From CAZYSK01 sp964649415 (GTDB taxonomy: Bacteria > Chloroflexota > Anaerolineae > B4-G1), in the NCBI GenBank assembly GCA_964649415.1, contig CAZYSK010000067.1:1-32342 (forward strand): a stretch of 32,342 nt of DNA, given 5' to 3'. A program made the translations under genes and the position numbers. Shown piece by piece: positions 13,785 through 20,693 of this stretch (positions are counted from its first letter, which is position 1; each line of letters begins with the position of its first letter). Under the pieces are notes generated by a model. The model was not told the DNA's origin and made no database searches. It worked only from the letters and a program-made list of their open reading frames with translations.

Positions 13785-15638
13785 GTGAACGTCCCGGATC
13801 ACGTCCGGACTCAGATCGAGACAATCCCCCGCAGGCCCGGCGTCTACCTGATGCGCGACGTCAGCAACACCGTCATCTACGTCGGCAAGGCGGTGGACCT
13901 GCACAGCCGCGTACGCTCCTATTTCCAGCCTTCCGCCTGGGACATCCCCAAGGTACGCGCGATCGTGTCTGAGGTCGCCGACGTGGATTTCCTGGTCACG
14001 GACTCAGAGCTGCAGGCGCTGATCCTCGAGGCGAACCTGATCAAAGAGCACCGTCCCCGCTACAACGTGCGCCTCAAGGACGACAAACGCTATCCATACA
14101 TCAAGATCACCTGGGCCGACCCCTTTCCCCGGGTGCTCATCACGCGCCGCATGGAACAGGACGGCAGCCGCTACTTCGGCCCCTTCACCTCCAGTTCGGC
14201 TATGCACCAGACGCTCGATCTGCTGCGCAAGTCATTTCCGTACCTGACCTGCAATCGGGAGATCACTGGCCACGACGAGCGTCCCTGCCTGTACTACGAC
14301 ATCAAGCTGTGCCTGGGACCCTGCATTGGCGCGGTGACGCAGGAGGAATACCGGGCCATGATTCGGGGACTGGCTCGCTTCCTCGAAGGGCGGAGCGAGG
14401 AGGTGATCTCGGACCTGGAACAGCGGATGAAGGCGGCCTCCGAGGGGTGGGACTTCGAAAAAGCGGCTTCACTGCGGGACCAATTGCAGGCAGTGCGGCA
14501 GGTCGTCGAGCGGCAGACGATCGTCTCGTCGGTTGGCGCCGATCAGGACGTGGTCGCCTTCGCCCGCGAGGAGAACGACGCATGCGTGCAGGTCTTTTTC
14601 ATCCGGAGCGGCAAACTGCTGGGACGGGAATACTTCCTGCTGGAGGGGACACAGGACGAAGACGAGCGGGAGGTGATGGCCGCCTTCCTCAAGCAGTTCT
14701 ACGAGGAGGCAGCGTACATCCCGCCCGAGGTGCTGCTGCCGGAACAGATCGAGGAAGCTCTGATCATCGAGCAGTGGTTGAGAACCAAGCGCGGAGCCAA
14801 GGTGGCGCTCCAGGTCCCCCGCCGGGGCCAGAAGCGCCGGTTGGTGGCGCTGGCGGCGGAGAACGCCACGGAGACGCTCGCCGCCCTGCGTGCCCAGTGG
14901 CAGGCCGACGCCCACAAGCACGAGCAGGCGCTGGCCGAGATCCAGAAGGCACTGGAACTCCCAAAGCCCCCGGCACGCATCGAGTGCTACGATATCTCCA
15001 CCACGCAGGGGACAGAGATCGTCGGCAGCATGGTCGTGTTCGTGCAAGGCGTGCCGCGCAAGTCGGGCTACCGGCGCTTCGTCGTGCGCAGCGTCCACGG
15101 GCAAGACGACTACGCCAGCATGCGCGAGGTGCTCGAGCGACGCTTCCGCCGCTGGCAGATCGCCACGTCGGACGAGGCGCTGGGTAGCCGGGACATCAAG
15201 GGATGGGCCAAGCTGCCTGATCTGCTCATCGTGGATGGCGGCAAGGGGCAGCTAGGCGTGGCGGTCGAGGTGCTGAAGGCCTTCGACCTGCTTGACAGGA
15301 TCCCCGTGGCCGGGCTCGCCAAGCAGCGCGAGGAGATCTTCCTCCCAGGGCGGGGGAAACCGGTCCTGCTCCCCCGCCGCTCCCAGGGCCTGTACCTGGT
15401 GCAGCGCGTGCGGGACGAGGCGCATCGCTTCGCCATCACACACCACCGCACGCGCCGGCGTCGGGCAGGCGTGGCGTCACAACTGGACGGCATCCCCGGC
15501 GTGGGTCCGGCGCGGCGCAACGCGCTCCTCAAAACCTTTGGATCGCTCAGCGCGATCCGCGCGGCCAGCGTCGAGCAGTTGGCTGCCGTGCCCGGCGTCC
15601 CACGCACTGTGGCCGTCTCTATCAAGGAGAACCTGTAG
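13785..15638 (+). CDS. uvrC: Excinuclease ABC subunit C
   Basis: 617 residues, normal for UvrC, starting at GTG with GGAG 9 bases upstream. It makes both incisions during nucleotide-excision repair with UvrA and UvrB. The N-terminal GIY-YIG nuclease is at about 15-95 (PGVYLMRD, VIYVGKA, and R in LHSRVRSYF). A cysteine-containing middle region (CNREI, CLYYDIKLCLGPC) may hold an iron-sulphur or zinc site as in other UvrCs. The UVR motif for UvrB contact is near 205-235. The RNase-H-like nuclease of the second incision is at about 390-540 (ECYDIS, PDLLIVDGGKGQL). A helix-hairpin-helix pair ends the protein (LDGIPGVGPARRNALLKTFG, VEQLAAVPGVP). Complete and apparently functional. Confidence 0.97.
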   Translation: MNVPDHVRTQIETIPRRPGVYLMRDVSNTVIYVGKAVDLHSRVRSYFQPSAWDIPKVRAIVSEVADVDFLVTDSELQALILEANLIKEHRPRYNVRLKDDKRYPYIKITWADPFPRVLITRRMEQDGSRYFGPFTSSSAMHQTLDLLRKSFPYLTCNREITGHDERPCLYYDIKLCLGPCIGAVTQEEYRAMIRGLARFLEGRSEEVISDLEQRMKAASEGWDFEKAASLRDQLQAVRQVVERQTIVSSVGADQDVVAFAREENDACVQVFFIRSGKLLGREYFLLEGTQDEDEREVMAAFLKQFYEEAAYIPPEVLLPEQIEEALIIEQWLRTKRGAKVALQVPRRGQKRRLVALAAENATETLAALRAQWQADAHKHEQALAEIQKALELPKPPARIECYDISTTQGTEIVGSMVVFVQGVPRKSGYRRFVVRSVHGQDDYASMREVLERRFRRWQIATSDEALGSRDIKGWAKLPDLLIVDGGKGQLGVAVEVLKAFDLLDRIPVAGLAKQREEIFLPGRGKPVLLPRRSQGLYLVQRVRDEAHRFAITHHRTRRRRAGVASQLDGIPGVGPARRNALLKTFGSLSAIRAASVEQLAAVPGVPRTVAVSIKENL

Positions 15639-15649
15639 ACCCCATCCAC

Positions 15650-15664
15650 AGCCGACGTCGACCG
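15650..15664 (-). repeat. Repeat family B remnant
   Basis: GCCGACGTCGACCGC is the reverse complement of the GCGGTCGACGTCGGC core in the copy at 1177-1231. It is only a short piece, in the gap after uvrC. Confidence 0.45.
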
Positions 15665-15731
15665 CGTGCAACCGAGGGCGTGTTGCGCATTTGGCAACGG
15701 GCGGCGGGGTGACTACCCAAACTGAGTCTTC

Positions 15732-15742
15732 TGTGGTATAGT
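15732..15742 (+). promoter_or_regulatory. Extended -10 promoter candidate
   Basis: TGTGGTATAGT has the same extended -10 layout as the promoters at 27060 (TGTGGTACAAT) and 32250 (TGTGGTATAAT). No clear -35 is present. It would give a leader of about 100 bases carrying the family F hairpin. Confidence 0.4.
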
Positions 15743-15812
15743 TGCACTGGTCAGGTCTGGGCCAGAGACCCCCCAATAAGAAGCCAGGTTTGTCACTGTC
15801 GAATTGTTAACA

Positions 15813-15845
15813 AGAAACCGGGTTTTTCGGAAAGACCTGGTTTCT
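15813..15845. repeat. Hairpin repeat family F, copy 2
   Basis: AGAAACCGGGT (15813-15823) and ACCTGGTTTCT (15835-15845) form an 11-base stem with one wobble, around an 11-base loop. It lies just upstream of the next start codon. A half-copy (AGAAGCCAGGTTT) is at about 15780. Confidence 0.7.
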
Positions 15846-15852
15846 GCTGCTG

Positions 15853-16668
15853 GTGTCACAAGAGGTGTACTTGGCCGCCCCGTATCCAGTCTGGTTGCGC
15901 TGGTTCGCATACACGTTGCTGCTCACCTCCGCCATCCCGGCAGGGCTGACCATCTACCAACTCATCAGAGCACGCCACGCCCCGTATTACGTCTTGCGCC
16001 GGGAAGCCTTCACGCGCGCCAAGCGCTGGCTCCTGGCGTCCCTGAGCCTGGAGGCCGTGGCCGTCTTGCTGCTGCTGGCGGCTGCGTACATCCCGAACCT
16101 CATGCCCGTCTCGCTTCCCACCTCGACCATGACGCCGACGGCCACGGCGACACGCGCGCCCACGGCCACCCCACGCCCGACTCGCACGCCAACCACGACG
16201 CCCACGCGTGCGCCCACGGCGACCCCGCCGTTTATCCCTACCCCGACGCAGGCGGTGCCTGTACCGGAGATGGCGCTCAGCCCGCTGCCCTCGGCCGTGC
16301 CGGCGGGGGAGGACGCGCGTATCGCGGTCATCACCCTCGCCACCGAGGAGGACGCCGCCGGCCAGCCCGTGGATCCGGGCAATGAGTTCGCGCCCGGCGA
16401 TCACCGGGTGTACCTGTTCTTCACGTTCGAAGCCATGCAGCGCGGCGTCCCGACGACCTTCGCATGGTACAGAGACGAGGAATTGATCGAATTCTGCTCG
16501 GACACGTGGCTCTGGGGGCAGGCCGAGGAACGCGACTGGGGCGAGAAAGGCAGAACCTCGTACTACTGCAAGCCGCCGGTGGGGTGGGAGCCGGGGACGT
16601 ACGAGATCCGCGTCTTCATCGAGACGCGGCTGCAGGGCATCGCGCAGTTTGCGATCAGGGAGGAATGA
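15853..16668 (+). CDS. Two-helix membrane protein with Thr/Pro-rich linker and external domain
   Basis: 271 residues. Membrane segments lie at about 15-37 and 61-83, with a short basic cytoplasmic loop between. A low-complexity linker of TPTAT/TRTPT type spans about 90-135 and is probably extracytoplasmic. The C-terminal domain (about 150-271) looks like a beta-sandwich: HRVYLFFTFEAMQRG, TFAWYRDEELIEFCSD, YYCKPPVGWEPGTYEIRVFIETRL. It contains two cysteines (in EFCSD and YYCKP) that could pair. I do not recognise the family. The frame opens with GTG at 15853; a TTG at 15871 has a better ribosome site (AGAGG, 5 bases upstream) and may be the true start. It is convergent with the next gene. Confidence 0.75.
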   Translation: MSQEVYLAAPYPVWLRWFAYTLLLTSAIPAGLTIYQLIRARHAPYYVLRREAFTRAKRWLLASLSLEAVAVLLLLAAAYIPNLMPVSLPTSTMTPTATATRAPTATPRPTRTPTTTPTRAPTATPPFIPTPTQAVPVPEMALSPLPSAVPAGEDARIAVITLATEEDAAGQPVDPGNEFAPGDHRVYLFFTFEAMQRGVPTTFAWYRDEELIEFCSDTWLWGQAEERDWGEKGRTSYYCKPPVGWEPGTYEIRVFIETRLQGIAQFAIREE

Positions 16669-16744
16669 GAGGTGTTGCGGGCTGCGTGATGCGTGTTGCT
16701 CAATCCTGGCCCGCCACAACGCAATCGTGAGCATGCATCAAGCA

Positions 16745-17410
16745 CTACATCAGCATCAGCACGAGGGCCAGTGCCGATACGGCCGGCACGGTCAAGTTGT
16801 CGATGCCCCACGGTGAACATGCCTCGACGAGTACGGCGGCCAGCGCCGTCACGGCCGCGGCTCCCGCAGCAGTGACCGCGCCCAACGATCCAGGGCCCAG
16901 CAGCAGGAGCGGCACGAGCGTCGCGATCCAACTGATGAGGAACAGCACCACAGACCCCTCCAGCGAGCGGGTGCTCCCGGCGACGGTGTAGCGCCGCTGC
17001 CCGATGCGCCGCCCCACCACCGCGGCCAGCGCGTCCCCCCACGTCATGGGCATCAGGCTGGCCACCAGCAGGTCGGGCCTGCCCCACAGCAGCCAGATCA
17101 GGGCCGCGAACGATATCGGGAAATAGACGGTGCCCAACTGGCCCTTCTCCCCGGTCTCCATGGCCTTGAACGTCCCGCGCCAGTAGGACAAGGCGTTGAT
17201 AACGACGAAGGCCAGCGGCGGAATGATGGCGAAGGCGCGGCGCTCGAACAGCAGTACCGTCCCGAAGGCCCACATGCCGACGGCGATGTGGATGAACTTG
17301 CGCGTGAAGTCCACGGAATAGCCGCGCCACATGCGCAGCCCCTCGGCGACGCCGATGGCGGCGAAAACGTAGGCGAAGGAGGATAGTAGAGCGATGGTAT
17401 CTTGGGGCAT
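16745..17410 (-). CDS. Phytol/dolichol-kinase-like integral membrane protein
   Basis: 221 residues, six or seven hydrophobic segments. Motifs of the VTE5/VTE6/Sec59/CdsA-like superfamily are visible: FTRKFIHIAVGMWAF near 35-50, the acidic motif MTWGDALAAVVGRRIG near 122-137, STRSLEGSVVLFLIS near 145-160, and a closing VEACSPWGIDNLTVP. Family members phosphorylate isoprenoid alcohols using CTP or another nucleotide, or make CDP-activated lipids, inside the membrane. The substrate here is not determined. The start is 9 bases after the stop of the REC-CHAT gene, with AAGGTG as ribosome site and no terminator between. It may be the last gene of that operon, although its function fits housekeeping lipid metabolism equally well. 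Confidence 0.82.
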   Translation of the reverse strand: MPQDTIALLSSFAYVFAAIGVAEGLRMWRGYSVDFTRKFIHIAVGMWAFGTVLLFERRAFAIIPPLAFVVINALSYWRGTFKAMETGEKGQLGTVYFPISFAALIWLLWGRPDLLVASLMPMTWGDALAAVVGRRIGQRRYTVAGSTRSLEGSVVLFLISWIATLVPLLLLGPGSLGAVTAAGAAAVTALAAVLVEACSPWGIDNLTVPAVSALALVLMLM

Positions 17411-17419
17411 CGTTGCACC

Positions 17420-18922
17420 TTACACTTGATGGATGAGGATGGGCGACAGCCACGTGGTATCGTTGCGATCAATGGACAATTCGCACCTTGCATGCCAAAG
17501 CGCAACTTCTGGTCTGCCCTGGTCCAGCAGGGACTTATAGAAGGCCAGGGCCAATCGCCGAGCGCCGTCGTCGGATACAGGCCAGCGATAGCCCACCACC
17601 GAGGGCACACCGGCCTGGGCGACTGCATCGGCCAATCCGAGGAAGTCATCATCGAGCAGAGCAACCTTTCCACCCGACGCTGTGCCGTAGCAACTGCTCA
17701 GATAGACGAGGCGCACCCCCGATTGCCCAAGTAGCAGCCTGACTTCGGTCGCCCGCATAGGCACGATGCCCCCTTGCTTGTCCGCCTCAGCCCAGAAGTA
17801 GAGGCTACTTTCTTCGGGAGAGTCGGCCTCATAGGAACCATGCCCTGCATAATGTACCACGTCGTAGTTCTGTGCCTTCAACTCTGCTCTGACGCGTTCG
17901 TATGTGGCTTGTTCCGTGGCGATGAGCTTCACGTCAACCGGGATACGATCCTGGCCTTTCAAATAACTGGATAGCTCTTGTGCCTCGGCATCAGCCCCAT
18001 CAATCGGAGGCAGAGTCTTCGAAGTCGTGTTCGACGCGATGATCAGCACGCGCAGTTCTTTCGTCAGTGCCAGCACGCGAGGCGAGATCGCTTCGCGCTT
18101 TGGGGTAGCCTCACACACAAACCGGGCAAGCGGATGCTGAAGCACCAGGTATTCCTGAGGGGCATCCGAGTACATGAACTCCATTGGAAGACACACATAC
18201 TCCCTGGGAGTCTCAAATTGCAGCGAGAGCAACTGGCTGCTGGCACGGGCCGTCAGATAGGTCTCTTTGGCCTCGGGTTGCTCACCGAATACGTCACGCC
18301 ATAGGTCGCGACCGATCTGCTCGACCTGCAAACGCAGGTTGTTCCAGTCTTGCCTGGCAACTTCGGTCCTCCTCGCATATCGCTCGACGTCTAGCACCAG
18401 CGCCCTGCCCGACCGCCGGGAGCAAACGTGATAGCCACGCGATCTTATCGCCAAGTGCTGCCTTGCCACAAGAGACAGGGACAGCCTGGATTCATCGCCG
18501 AAATTCTTAAGCTGTGGTTCTCTTGGCTCGTCGCATATCCCCGGCCTGTCTCTCGTCTCCGCGATGATCTCCAAGACTTGTTTGACCACATCTGGCGTCT
18601 TCTCGACGAATTGCTCTACCCCAAGATACCGAATCGCGCGGACGATTTGCTTGGCCCTCACATAGCGCGTTAGCAAGATGACGTGGACCTTCGGATCCAG
18701 AGCGCGGAAAGCCATCGCCAGACTCGAACCACTTTCGTCCTCCTCGCCACCTTCGTGCAGACGTACATCAATGAGCGCAAAATCGAAGGGCTCCTGTATG
18801 ACCGCGTCCAGTGCCTGTCCCTCATTGGATGCCACCCGCACGGTATGCCCCTCATCGGAGAGCCGCCCGCGCAATGTATCCCGGAAGTCAGGCTCATCGT
18901 CTACTACCAGTATCTTGTACAT
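17420..18922 (-). CDS. Receiver-CHAT protease (caspase-like) fusion protein
   Basis: 500 residues from the ATG at 18922, which follows GAGGGG by 8 bases; a longer open frame to 19024 lacks such a site. REC at 2-120: D8-D9, acceptor D52 in LIDVRLHEGGEEDE, T85, K108. A linker and all-helical/beta region at about 140-285. A CHAT-type C14 peptidase domain at about 288-500: RVLIIASN opens it, the catalytic H361 lies in VVHYAGHGSY, the nucleophile C411 in VYLSSCYGT, and SVVGYRWPVSDDGA closes the fold. CHAT enzymes are caspase/separase relatives used as effectors in several bacterial conflict systems. Linking one to a receiver suggests protease activation by phosphorylation. It is the fifth gene in a tight operon headed by an 8-GAF kinase, and its receiver is paralogous to those of the two preceding genes. 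Confidence 0.88.
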   Translation of the reverse strand: MYKILVVDDEPDFRDTLRGRLSDEGHTVRVASNEGQALDAVIQEPFDFALIDVRLHEGGEEDESGSSLAMAFRALDPKVHVILLTRYVRAKQIVRAIRYLGVEQFVEKTPDVVKQVLEIIAETRDRPGICDEPREPQLKNFGDESRLSLSLVARQHLAIRSRGYHVCSRRSGRALVLDVERYARRTEVARQDWNNLRLQVEQIGRDLWRDVFGEQPEAKETYLTARASSQLLSLQFETPREYVCLPMEFMYSDAPQEYLVLQHPLARFVCEATPKREAISPRVLALTKELRVLIIASNTTSKTLPPIDGADAEAQELSSYLKGQDRIPVDVKLIATEQATYERVRAELKAQNYDVVHYAGHGSYEADSPEESSLYFWAEADKQGGIVPMRATEVRLLLGQSGVRLVYLSSCYGTASGGKVALLDDDFLGLADAVAQAGVPSVVGYRWPVSDDGARRLALAFYKSLLDQGRPEVALWHARCELSIDRNDTTWLSPILIHQV

Positions 18923-18987
18923 CGCTACGCCCCCTCGCGCCATCGCCTGCGACTGTGGAAAAGGATCACCGGACAAGCCACTCAGAC

Positions 18988-19878
18988 TCACTCGACTGCG
19001 TCCCACCTCTCCCGTATGTAGCACATGGCCGCCCTAACATCCAGGTTCCGCGTCGAATTGCCCATACGCACCCAGAACTCGTGAGAGTCACCCTTGCCCA
19101 AGAAAACCGGCCTTGGGCTTTCGTCAATGGAGACGGCGCAGATGCGCTTGCCATCCATCAACTCGAAACGTGGGTGGATATACAGCACGTATTCCGCACC
19201 CAAATTGACCTGGACAATATCGGTCAGCAACAGTTGGAATCCGTCGATATCTGACTTGCGCAGGGTCTGCAAGTCTCTTTCAATACCCAGTATCGTGCCA
19301 TCGTCAGCGACGCCAAGGAGCAGATGCCCGCCCCCGCAATTCAGCATCCCGGCTATCGCCCTGGCAATCTCCTCCTGCAATCTCTTGTTGACTCTGTTCT
19401 GCCTGTAGTCCCAACGAATACTGGACTTAAACTCCACCCGGTCATTCTCACCCTGGGCGATCAATTCGACGACATCTGGGGCCGCGCATTCAACCGCGCG
19501 CTTCACATATCCCGGCAATTGACTCACTTCGGATTTCTCCAGGAAGCCAAAGGCTGGCGCAACCCCGTCGTGGTCCGGTTGGAGGGCCTCACGCACCATC
19601 TTGACGTCCGCGTAGCCGGTCAAGATGATGATAGCCACGCTGGGGTCCTTCTCTCTGATCTCGTGCATGAGCACAAGGCCGTCGCGGTTTTCTTCGTCAG
19701 CCTCGTCCAGGCGGACGTCCAGGACTGCGACGTGAAAACGCTCGGCATCCACCATGTGCAGAGCTTCGGCTCTGCTGGACGCCAAGCGTACGTCGTAACC
19801 ATCGTCTGACAGAAGACCCGACAGCGTCACGCGCACGTCGGGCAGATCATCCACGACAAGAACGCGCCCTCTGTGCAC
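18988..19878 (-). CDS. Receiver-AlbA_2 (Schlafen-type) fusion protein
   Basis: 296 residues from a GTG with GGAG 4 bases upstream. REC at 4-128: D10-D11, acceptor D54 in VLDVRLDEADEENRDG, T87, K115. The C-terminal part (about 137-290) has the AlbA_2/Schlafen-core pattern: GENDRVEFKSSIRWD near 143-157, EEIARAIAGMLNCGGGHLLLGVADDGTILGI near 169-199, then a strand and EFWVRMGNSTRNLD near 267-280. Such domains are found in putative DNA-binding transcription regulators and relate to the nuclease/RNA-binding core of Schlafen proteins. Whether this one cuts or only binds nucleic acid cannot be told. The receiver has the same acidic insert after the acceptor Asp as its neighbours. It lies 24 bases after the upstream stop and 65 bases before the REC-CHAT start. 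Confidence 0.88.
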   Translation of the reverse strand: MHRGRVLVVDDLPDVRVTLSGLLSDDGYDVRLASSRAEALHMVDAERFHVAVLDVRLDEADEENRDGLVLMHEIREKDPSVAIIILTGYADVKMVREALQPDHDGVAPAFGFLEKSEVSQLPGYVKRAVECAAPDVVELIAQGENDRVEFKSSIRWDYRQNRVNKRLQEEIARAIAGMLNCGGGHLLLGVADDGTILGIERDLQTLRKSDIDGFQLLLTDIVQVNLGAEYVLYIHPRFELMDGKRICAVSIDESPRPVFLGKGDSHEFWVRMGNSTRNLDVRAAMCYIRERWDAVE

Positions 19879-19902
19879 CAGACTCCGCCTACCCCCTCTG
19901 CC

Positions 19903-20304
19903 CTACCGCGCTAGTACTTCCCCCACAACCCGCACCAGATCCTCAGTTTCTGTCTTGGGGATATAGTTGGCCACAAGTCGCTGGCCCTGTGCATCCGGTT
20001 CCATCGCCCGACGCATTATATCAGATGTACCATAGCCCGTGATCATTACGACTCGGATTGCAGGCCAGCGGTGCCTGATCTCGGCTGCCAGATCCAGTCC
20101 CTCAGTGTTACCTTCGTCCGTCTCGTCCAGTCGCACGTCCAGCAGCGCTAGATCAAAATGACCAGTCCCAAGCAATTCCAGCGCCCTCTCCTGAGACCCG
20201 GCGCACTGGACGTCATATCCTGCGTCCTCCAGCAAGCCACTGAGCGTCGCGCGCCAGTCGGGCAGGTCATCCACTACCAAGACTCTGTTAGGTCCATCTG
20301 TCAT
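19903..20304 (-). CDS. Single-domain response regulator
   Basis: 133 residues, a stand-alone receiver without output domain. D12-D13 acidic pair, acceptor D56 in LLDVRLDETDEGNTEG, T89 in MITGY, K117 in NYIPKT. It starts with a strong AGGAGGGGG ribosome site embedded in the end of the upstream gene and overlaps it by 4 bases (ATGA), so the two are translationally coupled. The receiver sequence is very close to that of the following REC-AlbA_2 protein (RVLVVDDLPDxRxTLSGLL in both). It may act as a shuttle, a phosphate sink or a competitor for the kinase. No HPt protein is visible in the window. Confidence 0.9.
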   Translation of the reverse strand: MTDGPNRVLVVDDLPDWRATLSGLLEDAGYDVQCAGSQERALELLGTGHFDLALLDVRLDETDEGNTEGLDLAAEIRHRWPAIRVVMITGYGTSDIMRRAMEPDAQGQRLVANYIPKTETEDLVRVVGEVLAR

Positions 20305-20693
20305 TGTCCCCCTCCTTCGCGGTTATCATGACGTCGATGCCCTATCGCGGCGGACGAGGGAATAATACCCTCGACGTGCTCAACCAGGTCCCGGTCACCG
20401 AAGGATTTGGCGAAATAGCGCTTGGCCCCCAGCCGGTAAGCCGCCAGGGCCTCCTCAGTCGTGGGCTGGACGGTCGTCACCACGACCCGCTTATCGGCGT
20501 ATTTCTCGGCGATGATCTCAAGCACGTCCAGGCGGCGGGAACTCGCGATGACCAGATCGAACTGGTTCGCCTCAAGCTCGGTGATGGCAGTCTCCTTGTC
20601 AGGCGCGACGACTATCTCGAACTGGTTCAAGTCGTTCTTGGCGAACTCTATCCAGCAAGGTTCATCGTCGATGATCAGAATGCGCGTTCTCAT
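20301..20693 (-). CDS. Degenerate receiver (pseudo-receiver) protein
   Basis: 130 residues. It begins like a receiver (RILIIDDEPCW, D9-D10) and keeps the helix/strand pattern and a Lys-containing YFAKS segment (K96). The acceptor position reads FDLVIASSRR, with serine (S51) where Asp is expected. The usual T/S strand is VVVTT. It therefore cannot be phosphorylated in the normal way. It may bind the kinase or another receiver constitutively, or respond to something else. It overlaps the kinase gene by 4 bases upstream and the next receiver by 4 bases downstream, so it is firmly part of the operon. The C-terminal tail (HRRHDNREGGGQ) is basic and partly dictated by the next gene's ribosome site. 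Confidence 0.85.
   Translation of the reverse strand: MRTRILIIDDEPCWIEFAKNDLNQFEIVVAPDKETAITELEANQFDLVIASSRRLDVLEIIAEKYADKRVVVTTVQPTTEEALAAYRLGAKRYFAKSFGDRDLVEHVEGIIPSSAAIGHRRHDNREGGGQ

Noticed and set aside
14309..15187. Plus-strand 292-codon ORF inside uvrC
   Set aside because: Arginine/glycine-rich shadow in a high-GC gene; the uvrC frame carries all family motifs.
15856..16734. Minus-strand 292-codon ORF over the Thr/Pro-linker protein
   Set aside because: Low-complexity Arg/Gly/His-rich translation opposite a frame with clear membrane helices and a folded C-terminal domain.
16669..16744. Possible GTGATGCGTGTTGC-type repeat or terminator between convergent genes
   Set aside because: Only one short, imperfect run is visible, without a second copy in the window or a stem followed by T residues.
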